DNA from: Cephalotus follicularis
Lineage: Eukaryota; Streptophyta; Magnoliopsida; Oxalidales; Cephalotaceae
DNA length: 64,000 bases
Assembly (NCBI GenBank): GCA_001972305.1
Contig: BDDD01000995.1
Coordinates: 238,536-302,535, forward strand
Reading direction: 5' to 3'
The translations under genes and the position numbers were made by a program. This document shows, in pieces, positions 30,521-41,761 of the stretch (positions are counted from its first letter, which is position 1; each line of letters starts with the position of its first letter). Below the pieces are notes generated by a model. It did not search any database, was not told the DNA's origin, and was given only the letters and a program-made list of their open reading frames with translations.

Positions 30521-33435
30521 CATCAGGCAGCTAATGCTCCAGGTACGATTTCGGGTTTCATTTCTGTTGGTAACCGTAGAGCTTATGTGTTATATGATAC
30601 TGGATCGACGCACTCAGTTGTAGCGAGATCTTTTGTTCGGCATCCTGGAATGCCTTCACAGTTGTTTGATCCAGATTTGGTTCTTTCTACCCCTATGGGG
30701 ACATCTGTTGTGATATCTGAGTGTTTTTATGCTTGCCCTATTTTTTTCGATGATCGGATTCGTGATGCGAATCTTTTTCCTATGGATATGTATGATTTCA
30801 ATGTAATTCTGGGGATGGATTCTTTGGAGCGCCATCGGGCTACGATTGATTGTCATGCTTGGAGGATTCTGTTTGGAGAGGTGGATCGACCTGATTTGGT
30901 TTATCAGGGTTCACGACCTATGAAAGATGTTAAGATCATATCTGTTATGAAAGCTCAGAAGTTAGTAGCTAATGGCACTAAAGGGTTTCTGGCGGTTGTT
31001 AAGGATGTCTCAAGGGTCGAGCCTCGCCTTCAAGACTATCCTGTGGTTAGGGAGTTTTCTGATGTGCTTCTGGAGGAGTTACCGGGTTTGCCACCGCAAC
31101 GGGAAGTGGAGTTTACCATTGAAATCATTCGTGGGGTGGCACCTATATCTAAAACACCTTATAGGATGGCACCGCTTGAGTTGCAAGAGCTGAAGGAGCA
31201 GTTGCAAGAGTTGTTAGATCGGGATTTTATCCGGCCGAGTGTTTCGCTGTGGGGAGCTCCGGTTTTGTTTGTGAAGAAGAAAGACGGATCTATGAGACTG
31301 TGTATTGACTACAGAGAACTGAATCAAATCACTGTTCGTAATAAATACCCTTTGCCTAGGATTGATGACCTATTTGATCAACTCCAAGGTGCACGGTATT
31401 TTTCCAAGATCGATTTAAGGTCCGGATATCATCAGTTGCGGATAAAAGATAAAGATGTGCCTAAGACCCCTTTTCGTACACGGTATGGGCATTATGAATT
31501 TCTGGTGATGCCGTTTGGGCTTACGAATGCACCGACAGTTTTCATGGCCCTAATGAATCGGGTTTTTCATGAGTTTTTGGATCGGTTTGTGATTGTGTTC
31601 ATTGATGATATCCTTGTGTATTCGAAATCGAAGGAAGAACATGAAGATCAACTTCGTATAGTGCTTGGTATTATGAGGAAGAATCAGCTATATGCAAAGT
31701 TCTCGAAATGTGAGTTCTGGTTGGAACAGGTGGCGTTTTTAGGCCATGTGGTTACAGCGAAAGGGATTACTGTGGATCCTGCTAAGGTTGAAGCTATTAC
31801 TAAATGGCCGAGACGTACTACAGTATCAGAAGTTAGGAGCTTTTTGGGTTTAGCTGGTTACTATAGGAGGTTCGTGGAAGGCTTCTCCTCCATAGCCTTG
31901 CCACTGACTCAGCTTATGAGGAAGGGAGCGATGTTTGTGTGGAATGATGAACGGGAAGCAAGTTTCGAGAAATTGAAGAACGGTCTTGTGTCTGCACCGA
32001 TTCTTCGTTTACCATCTGGGTCGGGAGGATATCAGATTTATAGTGATGCTTCTAAAAAGGGTTTGGGTTGTGTTCTGATGCAGCATGGTCATGTGATAGC
32101 ATATGCTTCGAGACAGTTGAAGCCTTACGAATTGAATTACCCTACACATGATCTCGAGTTGGCGGCAGTTGTGTTTGCATTGAAGATTTGGAGGCACTAC
32201 TTGTATGGACAAATTTGTGACGTCTTTACCGATCATAAGAGTCTCAAGTACATATTCACGCAAAAGGAGTTGAATATGCGTCAGAGACGTTGGTTAGAGC
32301 TTTTGAAGGATTATGATCTGAATATTCTGTACCACCCTGGTAAAGAGAATGTTGTAGCTGATGCTCTGAGTAGGAAGAGTTCTGGGAGTGTGGCAGCTTT
32401 GGTTACTCAGTCACATTTGATAGCAGATATGGAGTGATTGGATTTGAATCTGTTTGTTCGGGGTTCAGATGGATATATGGCGGGCATGAGTATGGAGCCT
32501 ACCCTTATATCTCCAATTAAGGCAGCTCAGAGTGATGACGGTGAGCTTTGGGCCTTGGTTCAGAATGTTGGAAAGGGTAAACAGTCAGAGTTCCGTGTGG
32601 ATGAGCATGGGGTGATCTGGTTGGGTAGTAGGTTGTGTGTTCCGGCAGATACTTCTATCAGAGATGCTATTTTGTCTGAAGCGCATAGCTCTCCATTCTC
32701 TATACATCCGGGTTCTACAAAAATGTACAGAGACTTAAAGGAAAATTTCTGGTGGAGCGGAATGAAGAGGGATGTAGCAGAGTTTGTCTGGAAGTGTTTG
32801 GTCTGTCAGCAAGTCAAGATCGAACACCAGCGTGCTAGTGGTTTGTTACAGCCCTTGGAAGTTCCGGTATGGAAATGGGAGAGTATTGCGATGGATTTTG
32901 TTACAGGTTTGCCGAGAACTTACAGAAGAAACGAAGCTATTTGGGTTGTGGTGGATCGGTTGACCAAATCAGCCCATTTCTTGGCAATACGAGAGGACTT
33001 CTCTGTGGACTGCTTGGCAGAGGTTTTCCAGCGGGAGATTGTGAGATTGCATGGGACTCCTGTATCTATTGTTTTGGATAGGGATCCCCGTTTCACTTCA
33101 CAGTTTTGGAAAGGGTTTCAAAAAGCTTGGGGTACTAGGCTAAATTTTAGTACAGCTTTCCATCCACAGACAGATGGGCAGACAGAGAGGACCATTCAGA
33201 CCTTAGAAGATATGTTGAGGTCTTGTGCTTTGGAGTGGACTGGGAGCTGGGACGAGTATCTGAGCCTAGTAGAGTTTACCTACAATAACAGTTGGGATGC
33301 TAATATTCGTATGGCTCTGGGATGAAGTCAGAGAAAGAGTTATTGAGGGACCAGAGCTAGTACGAATCAATACTGAGAAAGTGGCGATCGCAAGGGAGAG
33401 GCTGAAGGCAGCTCAATCTCGACAGAAAAGTTATG
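30521..33435 (+). pseudogene. Chromovirus pol: protease, RT, RNase H, integrase
   Basis: The 675-codon open part carries protease (YDTGSTHSV near 30595, then VILGMDSLE) and RT ([24 protein letters not shown], catalytic [10 protein letters not shown] near 31600, [11 protein letters not shown]). RNase H follows ([15 protein letters not shown] near 32040, FTDHKSLKY near 32226, ADALSRKS). A TGA at 32435-32437 replaces a likely Trp. Integrase then runs in the same frame: HHCC zinc region (32680-32815), Asp in MDFVTGLP, Asp in LDRDPRF, Glu in TDGQTERTIQ. Near 33310 about 50 bases are missing between NNSWDANIRMAL and WDEVRERVIEGPEL, shifting the frame. The solo LTR enters at TTATG 33431-33435, within KSY. 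Confidence 0.92.
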
Positions 33436-33804
33436 TGTTCACTGTTAAAAAGAATGTTTTAAAATTTATAGCCGCAAGTGCACGGATCATGCAGTAACGG
33501 GTCGAACACAGGGGAACGTAAACTAGTTGTAATTTATCCAACCTAAGCGAAGTATACCAAATTTGAAATAAACTATCAAAAACTACTCCTAATTATGCAA
33601 AGTAAAATAAATAAATAAGAACAAGAAATTAAAACTTCAATAATTAAAAGCGTTAAATTCAAAATACTAAGAAATAAAGCATGCGATAAATAAAAGTAAA
33701 GAGAATAAATAATAAAGAAACGGTTTTAGGGTATAGAAACTCACCGTAGATTGTATTGAACAATTCCATTGAGTTGAACGATCATACATTGATAAACAAT
33801 GAGA

Positions 33805-33958
33805 GCTAGGTCTATACGGAGTGCGGCAGTGATGACAAGACGTATGAGTAGACATGCTAGGTCTATACGAAGTACATCAACAGCGGCGGCAAGACGTATG
33901 AGTATACATGCTAGGTCTATACGAAGTATGTTCGTTGCGAGAAATCGTATGAGTAGAC
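33805..33958. repeat. Three-copy tandem repeat
   Basis: Units start at 33805, 33856 and 33910 with GCTAGGTCTATACG and end in CGTATGAGTA. Confidence 0.8.
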
Positions 33959-34354
33959 TCTGTTGAATTAAGCACCATTTATTTGCCAACTTTCAGCTTC
34001 ACCGACAAGATGTTTGTGGATTTTAATCAGACAGACAAAGTGTGTGCGAAGGCAGAAATATTGAAGAACAAATCAAATATACAAAGATTTTTATTGATGG
34101 ATTTGAAACAATAACAATCTAGGCTTGTTCTTCCCTAAAACCTTAAAAAGTTTAGCTACTAGACATTGTAAAAATAAAAACTAAATTGATGAAAGAAAAC
34201 TAGGGTTCTGCAACCTCTCTACTACTCTACTTACTTGTTCTGCCGAAATAACATTGCTTATATACTACAAAGTTGATCAAAAACGGAATAAAAGCAATCC
34301 TAGTTACAAAATATGGCAAAAATCTAATCTTTCTATTTCTGCTGCAGAGGAAGA

Positions 34355-34660
34355 CATCGACTTCTTTTGAAAGGCGTCGACTTCTTTAGGTAAAAATCGC
34401 GACTTACTGAGATGCGAGTGAAAGACGTCGACTTCTATGGATAAAGACGTCGACTTCTTTTACTTCAAAAGTTACAGGTCAAATTGGCATAAAGATGTCG
34501 ATCCCTTTGATGAAAGACATCGATGTCTTGTTCATAGCTCTTTGAAGATTTGTTGCATTGCCCAGAAAAGACATCGACTTTCAAAGAAAGACGTCGACTT
34601 CTTTGTTGTTACCCAGAAAAGACATCGATGTTTATTGAAAGGCGTCGATGCTTTTGGTCT
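34355..34660. repeat. Class III palindrome array (ACGTCGACTT / ACATCGATGT)
   Basis: About ten sites such as AAGACGTCGACTTCTTT, GAAAGACATCGATGTCTTG and GGCGTCGATGCTTTTGG. They belong to the class seen in the LTRs at 42932 and 49263. Confidence 0.82.
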
Positions 34661-34862
34661 GTTTTCTGCAGAATTTGGCAATTCTTCAATCTTTACACTT
34701 TAAGCTCCAATTTTGCACACTTTTGGGTAGTATTCTTGCACTTTGGTCTTTTATCTCTTGTATCTGAAAATCAATATAACACAACCAAAGTAGACTATTC
34801 CAAGCATAAAAATATAACAAATAGATCATTAAAAATAACACATTTTTATGCTAAACATTATG

Positions 34863-35314
34863 AGGACAAACATCGAAAGGATTTGGAGTTCAAAGTGGGT
34901 GAACATGTGTTCTTGAAAGTTTCACCTTGGAAAGGAGTTCAAAGGTTTGGACTGAAGGGAAAGTTGAGTCCTCGGTTTATAGGACCGTTTGAGATTCTGG
35001 AGAGGGTTGGCGCAGTTGCGTATCGGTTAGCTTTGCCCCCACAGTTATCTCATGTTCATGATGTGTTCCATGTGTCCTTATTAAGGGGTTATCAGTATCA
35101 TCCCCTACACGTGGTCCACTATCCTCTGGACAGCATTCGGGAGGATCTATCTTATGATGAGGAGGCGGAAGCTATTCTGGATCGACAGGAACGGGTTACG
35201 CGTAGCAAGACCGTTCCGTTTGTGAAAGTGTTACGGAGGAACCATGCCGAACGTGAGGCTACTTGGGAGATGGAGGAGCACATTCGGGAACGATACCCTC
35301 GGTTGTTCGTATAA
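34863..35314 (+). pseudogene. Integrase C terminus and chromodomain
   Basis: After the solo LTR the frame reads [25 protein letters not shown] and so on through the GPY/F-type segment ([19 protein letters not shown]) and [14 protein letters not shown]. It ends with a Tekay-type chromodomain: [29 protein letters not shown], stop TAA 35312-35314. Chromodomains of this lineage are thought to guide integration into heterochromatin, which fits the nested setting. This part has no stop or frameshift of its own. Confidence 0.9.
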
Positions 35315-35350
35315 GGTATGTGTATGTTAAGATTTCGGGATGAAATCTTC

Positions 35351-35367
35351 TTTTTAGGGGGGGTGGA
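35351..35367 (+). other. Polypurine tract
   Basis: TTTTTAGGGGGGGTGGA directly before the 3' LTR. Confidence 0.85.
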
Positions 35368-38168
35368 TGTAATACCCTGCTTGCCTGAACGTATTTTTCT
35401 TACGGGTTTTATCTGTTTCGTTTAAGTATTTGTCTGTTTAATGTTGGGTTTATGTTTTTCGGCTGACTGATACCAGCCTTAATTTTGAGTATGTTGGTAT
35501 GGATATTTTGTTTGGTAAATTTAGTCATATTATTATTATTATTACTATAAACTAATTTACAAATACATAATTATCATATTATATTTACAATTGATTTTAT
35601 TTAATTTGTATTTTCAAAAATTGCTTTTAAAACAAAATCTTCTATTTTATTTCTTTCCTTCTCCCTCTCAAACTCTCTCTCCCGTATCCCACTCTTTCCA
35701 ATCTCCTTCTCCCTCACAACTCTATCTCTTTCCTTCTTTTCTCCCTGAAAATATACCCTTTTACCTTATCAAGCAGATTGGTTTTTCCTTTTCTTTCTAT
35801 CCTTTCCCGTTTGGTATCTTTTACTATATATGTATGTCAAAGCCATTGAGGCAGCCATATCTCTTTGTTTGTAGTTGCTGACAAATCTGCCATTGGAGAA
35901 TCATTGTGTTTTTGGTGTTCTTGCTTCATCAATCAGGTTAGTTTCTTCATGGTTTCAATGTAGGAATCGTTTTTGCAATGTTTGGAATAGTTGACAGGCT
36001 TGAACTCTTGATATCTTCCTCCCGTTTTTCTTTTTGATCAGCCAATGTGTCCTCAGAATTGGTGTTTCTGCAACTGTTGTGACATCCAACAGGTTGGTTT
36101 CCTATGTTGATTATGTCTTAGTGATTGGTCTTGGATTGTTGCCATCAAATTTTTGTACATTGGTTGCTAGAGAAGGAGTAGTTTTGATTTCCACCTTCCT
36201 GTTTTCTGTCAAAAATAATTCTGTGTTAGCAGCAATCTGTAGACACCTAGGACATGTTATGTAATCTGGATTTGATGCATGTGATAATCATAAATGGACA
36301 GAATTGGAAGTATGCAATTGTATGTTATGGTTTAAAGTTCCTGTCACATTGAAATAATTTTCTGTCAACATGTCTCTGTCGAATTCTGTGTTATAACATT
36401 GTTTTACATGCCAAATAAAGTTGTTTTGAATGTTGGTAATCTACTGGTATCGAAAAATCCGTGTCTTGGCTGCTAAATTGCACAAAATCGCACAAAACTG
36501 CTGTTCTGTCACCAAGAACAGTCGACTGCCCATATGAACAGTCGGCTGTCTAGATTAAGTAGTCGATTGTCTTATGCAAACAGTCGACTGCCTTGTGTTG
36601 AGTAGTCGACTGGACCCCTGATTTAGTCGACTGCTTGCATGTCCTGGTTGAGTAGTCGACTGGGCCTGTTGTGTAGTCGACTGCCACCCCTTGTTAGTCG
36701 ACTGGATTCTTGAAACAGTCGGTTGGTTTGTCCTGTAAACTTCTGTTTTCATCCGTTTATTCTTCCGATGATCCGGGTCTGTTGTAAATATCATTATGAT
36801 TCTGTTTTATGTTCAAAATGAATTTTAGACCCTTATTTGAACATTGTTATGTTGTTTTGATTATTGTGCTACGTGAGGCAAATTAAGTTTACCGGATATT
36901 CGTAAGTTAGTCTGTGATCGCATAAGGTGCGGATTTTCGTTCCTTGATAAACTTGTACTGATCCAGTTCTGTTTTGAGAATAAATACAGATTTTTTGTTT
37001 TGAAACTGTTTTGTTGAGATGAATGGATATTTCTTTTTGGACATTTGGTTTATTTGAAATAAATTCAGTTTTATGAATATGTCCTTTTCAGATTATGAAC
37101 TCCGTTATATTTGGATTTTGAAATAAGTCAGTTAACATTTTATTGAATATATTTTCTGGCTTAACGAATTCCGCTATGTTATGCTATGCAAATGTCTCTT
37201 TATTGTGAAAATAAAAGAGTTGCATTTTGATTATGAAAGCATGTTACGTGAAACTATATCGTTTGATAACGATTTATGATTATGTTTTGGGAAAACCTTT
37301 CTATGTATTTTAAATTGATTTCATGAAATCAAGTTTTTAAAATGGTGAAATACTGAGATTTTATAACCACCTATGGGGGTACCATAGGCATGCTGTGGGC
37401 CTGGCACTGGGGCATGACACTTTCCGTAACGGTGTGATTGGTTTACGACGTCTCTCTGGGATATCCTTGAATAGGATTTGTGATAGAGGCGTATGGATCG
37501 ATCCTAGTTATATGTTTTTGGGATATGTTTTGGGATATGGTAATTGTATGTGTAGTGTCGTACACTGCAATTCCATTTGGCAATGTGGGTGTCGCGAACT
37601 CCTTGCTATTATGTGATTCTAATATGTTATGAGTTTTGGTACTCAGTTATGGAACCTATGTTTTGGAAAGGTATACTTTATGGTTTCAAGTTATGAATTT
37701 GGTTTATATGTTTTGCCATGGGCATTAACAAAGTATGTATAAATTATTTTATTGCTCAAGATTTTTGTTTTAAGGTACTTTTGAAATCTTCTTGCTTTAA
37801 AATATCGTTTACTGTTTTATATTCTATATCCGTACTGAGGTTTGCTCAGCCGCGTTTTTGTTTCCATGCGGCAGGTTATCAGGAGCAAAGGGGAAATGTG
37901 TGATGAGAGTGACTCCCATATGTCTGAGGATCATCTAGGAGCTGATCCCTCTGAGTTTATGTGGTCGTAGTGGGACCCGTTCAATAAACAATATGTTAAT
38001 TTTATTTTATGACTTTTGGGATTATGAATAAGTTTCAGTTATGATCAGTTTCAGAATGATTTGGATAAACCATCACGTTTTTAATAAAGATGAACTTTTC
38101 TAGTATGATATGTTATGTTAAGTTATGTTATGCACCTGTGGAGACTCCCACAACTCGGGGGTGTTACA
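35368..38168 (+). repeat. 3' LTR (alpha family, 2801 bp)
   Basis: Near-identical partner of 26387-29195. Differences are scattered substitutions and small indels (for example 18 bases missing near 38068). Palindrome array at 36510-36725, hairpin block 37370-37450. It ends TGTTACA, followed by GAAATAAAG. Confidence 0.94.
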
Positions 38169-38231
38169 GAAATAAAGTATGGAATCTAGTTCCTAGGCCT
38201 AGTAACCAAAACATAATAGGCACAAAATGGG
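38169..38231 (+). pseudogene. Copia RT, first residues after the gypsy insertion
   Basis: After the duplicated GAAATAAA the copia frame continues as VWNLVPRPSNQNIIGTKWV, the conserved start of Ty1/copia RT. It ends at the LTR of the small copia element at 38232. The next part of RT (about 95 residues up to HVFKLSKALYGLKQ) is missing. The deletion that cut the small element's 3' LTR most likely removed it. Confidence 0.88.
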
Positions 38232-38342
38232 TGTTGACTTTTAGTCTCAATCCTAAGTTTTAACGATTACAAATTTGCATTTAACTTTGTTACTTTTCGT
38301 GCAAGAAAAGAAATAAACAAAATACAGAAGTGCAGAAACAGA

Positions 38343-38610
38343 GCAAAGCGCCGACGGTCACAATCAAAGCGTCAGCGCTTTACTACAAAAAGTCGACGCC
38401 CAAGAAGGATGCATCTGCCGTCAAAACCAGTGGAGCGCGAAATTAGTTGAAGTACTCAAAGCGGCGACGCTAAGGATTAAAGTGTCAGCGCTTTATGCGA
38501 ACGGTCGACTCCAAGATCAAAGCGGCGACTGACAAAATGAGAAAATTCAAATTTAACTCCTAACGGTAACCTAAGCGCCGACGCTTTAGGTAACACCGCC
38601 GACGCTTTGG
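38343..38610. repeat. Class II palindrome array, 5' LTR
   Basis: About ten sites (AAAGCGTCAGCGCTTT, AAAGCGGCGACGC, AACGGTCGACTCC, ACCGCCGACGCTTTGG). The 3' LTR copy is at 41874-42140. Confidence 0.85.
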
Positions 38611-38723
38611 ACGGCTGATACAATATTAGAACTTGTTTTAAAAGAGCCAACTTTGTAGCAACAATTTCCAAGTCTTCTCCAACGGCTCTTTTTTTTCACC
38701 AACGGCTATAATCCACATAAAGC

Positions 38724-38731
38724 TATATATA
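38724..38731 (+). promoter_or_regulatory. TATA box candidate
   Basis: GCTATATATACAAG about 490 bases into the LTR, kept in the 3' LTR at 42254-42261. Confidence 0.65.
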
Positions 38732-39428
38732 CAAGCCAAGAATGAAGATTAAAGAGACTTGAACACAACTCTTGAACATTCAATCACAAAAGCTCATCTT
38801 GCACATCTACAAACAAAAGAGAAAGACATCAAGCTAGAGTTTTACACTTTCATATCCAAAGCTTGTAACTAAGCTATCACTTTCATATCCAACCTTTAAG
38901 AGGTTATTGTAAACACAAACCAATACTTTTATCATTCATTGTAAAAGAGGGGAGTGAACCCTTGTAAGGTGTTTGATTGATTTGCACCCGGAACCCAAAA
39001 TCAAGTGTAAGGTGGTTTTGCTTTGATTTGCACCCGGAAGCCGAAAATCAAAGGTTGCTAGTGGTACCTAGTGGAGTCTATCATTCATTGTAAAAGAGGG
39101 GAGTGAAACCTAGTAAGGTGTTTGATTGATTTGCACCCGGAACCCAAAATCAAGTGTAAGGTGGTTTTGCTTTGATTTGCACCCAGAAGCCGAAAATCAA
39201 AGGTTGCTAGTGGTACCTAGTGGAGTCTCAAGGGGTTCTTGAGAAAGTGGACGTAGGCACGGATTTTGCCGAACCACTATAAATTCGTTTGCACACTCTC
39301 TATCCCTTATCTCTTTACTTACAAGTATTATATTTGTTCTTGTGATTGTTTAGCTTCATAGTCTTAATTTGTTTATTCCGCAAACAAATTAATTTGTAGT
39401 TTAAGGTTGCCATATAGATCATTTCAAT

Positions 39429-39440
39429 TGGTATCAGAGC
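39429..39440 (+). other. Primer-binding site
   Basis: TGGTATCAGAGC two bases after the LTR. Confidence 0.9.
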
Positions 39441-39481
39441 GGTTATCTCATAATTCTTAATTGTTAGAGATATAAAGATCC

Positions 39482-40858
39482 ATGGCAAACCAAATGAATC
39501 TAAACATAGGATTACAAGGTTCCTCCATTACTAGACTTCCGTTCTTTGACGGAAATAACTATAGTTTTTGGAAGACTAGAATGACAATATTTTTACAATC
39601 CTTAGACTATCAATTGTGGCATATAATTGTTAATGGTCCTAGGATACCCACAAGAACAATAGAAGGAGTAGTCTCTCCTAAACCCGAGAATGAATATAAT
39701 GATAATGATTTTAGGATGCTCCAATTGAATTCTAAAGCTAAACATGTGTTATTTTGTGCCGTTTGTCAAAATGAATTTAATCGCATTTCATCTTGTGATT
39801 CGGCAAAAGAAATGTGGGATTTATTAGAAGTTACATATGAAGGCACTAATCAAGTAAAGGAATCGAAAATAAGCATGCTTCTACATGAGTATGAATTGTT
39901 TATGATTCATAATGATGAATGTATAAGTGACATGTTTACTCGCTTTACTACTATCACTAATTCTCTTAAGAATCTCGACAAATCCTATCCTAACCAAGAA
40001 CTTGTAAGAAAAATCTTAAGGTGCTTGCCGAAGAGTTGGACTCCAAAGGTGATGACAATTGAGGAGGCTAAGGACCTTTCCACTTTTCCACTCGAACAAC
40101 TTCTAGGTTCCTTGACGACACATGAGACAACAATGAAGAATCATGAGCATGGGGAAGTCAAGAAGAAAAAGTCAATCGCTCTAAAAGCCTCAAAGGAAGA
40201 AAGCGAAAGTGATGAAGATGGAGATGTGGCACTCATAACTTCCCAATTCAAGAAGTTTCTCAAAAGTCAAAAGGGGAAGAAGGCTTTAAAGAAATTCCCT
40301 CACAATGTAGAATCAAGCAAGAAGGAAGAGCCAACTTGCTATGAATGCAAAAAGCCGGGCCATTTCAAAAACGAGTGCCCAAATCTTAAGAAGAAAGAAA
40401 AATTCATCAAAGAGAATTCCAAGAAGAAGAAAGCAATGGTAGCTACTTGGGATGATAGTGATTCCTCAAGCTCCGAAGAGGAAAGTGATGAAGAAGTTGT
40501 AAATTTTGCTCTCATGGCTTTGGAAGAAGATACAAGTGGAGATGAAAGCGAAAATGAGGTAAATTTTACTTTTGATGAGTTGCAAAATGCCTATGAAAAA
40601 TTGTATGATGAATATGAAAATGCTTGTTTGAAGAATAAGTCCCTAAAGAAAAAGGCTATTTCTATGTCTAAAGAATTGGTAATTCTAAAAAGTGAAAATA
40701 GTAAGTATTTGAATGAAATCGATTCTCTTCAAAGTAAGAATAGCTTCTATGAAAATGAAATTGACATCTTAAATGTTTCTTCAAAATTGTCAAATGATTT
40801 TATGGAAGAAAATGAAAAGCTAAAAATTGAAATAGATGCTTTAAAGAAATCTTTTTAA
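39482..40858 (+). CDS. Copia gag polyprotein, near-intact
   Basis: 458 codons from ATG 39482 (MANQMNLNIGLQGSS), 42 bases after the primer-binding site, to TAA 40856-40858. The UBN2-type gag core covers about residues 15-220 (PFFDGNNYSFWKTRM, CDSAKEMWDLLEVTYEGT, VRKILRCLPKSWTPK). A Lys/Glu-rich hinge follows, then one CCHC zinc knuckle (CYECKKPGHFKNEC, about residues 286-299), an acidic Ser/Glu segment (DSDSSSSEEESDEE) and a C-terminal heptad-rich stretch likely to form a coiled coil (about residues 360-458). Gag forms the virus-like particle and binds the RNA. The final TAA stands where relatives have Ser, and the frame stays open beyond it, so the stop is probably a mutation. It could supply gag in trans for related elements (inference). 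Confidence 0.88.
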   Translation: MANQMNLNIGLQGSSITRLPFFDGNNYSFWKTRMTIFLQSLDYQLWHIIVNGPRIPTRTIEGVVSPKPENEYNDNDFRMLQLNSKAKHVLFCAVCQNEFNRISSCDSAKEMWDLLEVTYEGTNQVKESKISMLLHEYELFMIHNDECISDMFTRFTTITNSLKNLDKSYPNQELVRKILRCLPKSWTPKVMTIEEAKDLSTFPLEQLLGSLTTHETTMKNHEHGEVKKKKSIALKASKEESESDEDGDVALITSQFKKFLKSQKGKKALKKFPHNVESSKKEEPTCYECKKPGHFKNECPNLKKKEKFIKENSKKKKAMVATWDDSDSSSSEEESDEEVVNFALMALEEDTSGDESENEVNFTFDELQNAYEKLYDEYENACLKNKSLKKKAISMSKELVILKSENSKYLNEIDSLQSKNSFYENEIDILNVSSKLSNDFMEENEKLKIEIDALKKSF

Positions 40859-41158
40859 ACTTTTTCAAATAGTAGTGGTAAATTGGATAATCTTTTAGGA
40901 TTACAAATATGTGTGTTTGACAAAGCCGGTCTTGGCTACAAAGAAATGAAAAATGTCAAACATTTTAAAAATTTCTTTGTCAAGAAAAATGAGCCTCGAA
41001 TTTGTTGCAATTATTGTGGTAGATTAGGACATATATCTACTTCTTGCATTTTTAGAAATAATCTTTGCTATGGTAAAACTAGAAAGATTTGGGTTCCTAA
41101 AGGAACTTTTGTAACTAACTTGAAAGGACCTAAGTTCAAATGGGTACCAAAAGCTTAA
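40859..41158 (+). pseudogene. Gag C-terminal extension with one CCHC knuckle
   Basis: Same frame as the main gag after TAA 40856-40858. It begins TFSNSSGKLDNLLGLQICVFDKAGLGY, which matches the region before the CCHC array of the host copia element. It has one CX2CX4HX4C motif (CNYCGRLGHISTSC), where that element has four. It ends WVPKGTFVTNLKGPKFKWVPKA with TAA 41156-41158. In complete SIRE-like elements the protease would follow here, but nothing of pol is present. Confidence 0.82.
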
Positions 41159-41761
41159 ACTTTGTTTTGTAGGTGTACTTGAAGTCAAACTCAATATGTT
41201 CAAGTACATGATTTGGGAAGAAAGCTTTAGTTGAGGGGGAGGTATTGATTTAATGTTGATAATAATATTGCCTCTTTCAATCTTTTATTTAGTATCATTT
41301 TATCCAACAATTGGTATATCTCAAATTTTTTATGATATTGATATTTTAATGGATTTTTTTTCTATTGGTAATCCCTTATTTTCAATTGGTATCCCTTTAA
41401 AATTGTTTATTTGGTGTCAATTTTTTTGACATAATCTTTTTGATGCTAACAAAAAGGGGGAGAATGCTTATGCTTAAGGAAAAATTGATAGCATATGCTT
41501 AGGGGGCTTGATATGAAAATATGCTAAATGAAGAATGTAGTAAGGAGGAATTTATGGTAAAGATAAGATTATTTGCATATATCTCCATTTTGAAAAATGA
41601 ATTTTAGATGTCATATTAAGGGGGAGTGTATTTAAATTTTTTAAGTTGGTATCTAAAGAAATCTTTGTCTTGGTATCTATTGAAAATTTCTTTTTATCTT
41701 AAATTGGTATAAACTTTTCCTTAATGTAGCAAATTTTTGTAATCATCAAAAAGGGGGAGAT
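41159..41761 (+). other. 3' non-coding region with polypurine tracts
   Basis: AT-rich with no coding signal. It contains TTGAGGGGGAGG (41232), AAAAAGGGGGAGAA (41452) and the polypurine tract AAAAAGGGGGAGA directly before the 3' LTR (41748-41761). The same AACAAAAAGGGGGAGAA phrase ends the window at 63948. Confidence 0.75.

Larger units (their letters stand above)
33436..34857 (+). mobile_element. Solo LTR (TGTTCACTG family) in integrase
   Basis: TGTTCACTG...GCTAAACA, 1422 bp, flanked by TTATG (33431-33435 and 34858-34862). Removal rejoins KSY to [10 protein letters not shown] in frame. It contains a three-copy 51-54-bp tandem repeat (33805-33958, TATACGAAGTA phrase), AT-rich text and a class III palindrome array. 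The phrase GCCGCAAGTGCACGGATCAT also occurs in the fragment at 4543-4735. The parent element type is not shown here. A gypsy element of the Athila/Tat side is my guess. Confidence 0.92.
26387..38168 (+). mobile_element. Full-length Tekay/Del-like chromovirus with a solo LTR inside
   Basis: Two LTRs of about 2.8 kb (26387-29195 and 35368-38168, TGTAATACCC...GGGTGTTACA), a primer-binding site, a gag-pol in one frame, a polypurine tract, and domain order protease-RT-RNase H-integrase-chromodomain. It sits in the copia RT. The repeat GAAATAAA flanks it on both sides (26378-26385 and 38169-38176), with one extra T before the left LTR. A 1.4-kb solo LTR is inserted near the integrase C terminus (33436-34857). 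The LTRs are very similar to each other, so the insertion is fairly young. Confidence 0.94.
38232..39426 (+). repeat. 5' LTR of the gag-only element (1195 bp)
   Basis: TGTTGACTTTTAGTCTCAATCC...ATTTCA. It holds a class II array (38343-38610), a TATA site (38724-38731), and a tandem duplication of 149 bp (38932-39080 and 39081-39229) that includes the GGGGAGTGAACC and GATTTGCACCCGGAA phrases. Confidence 0.9.
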
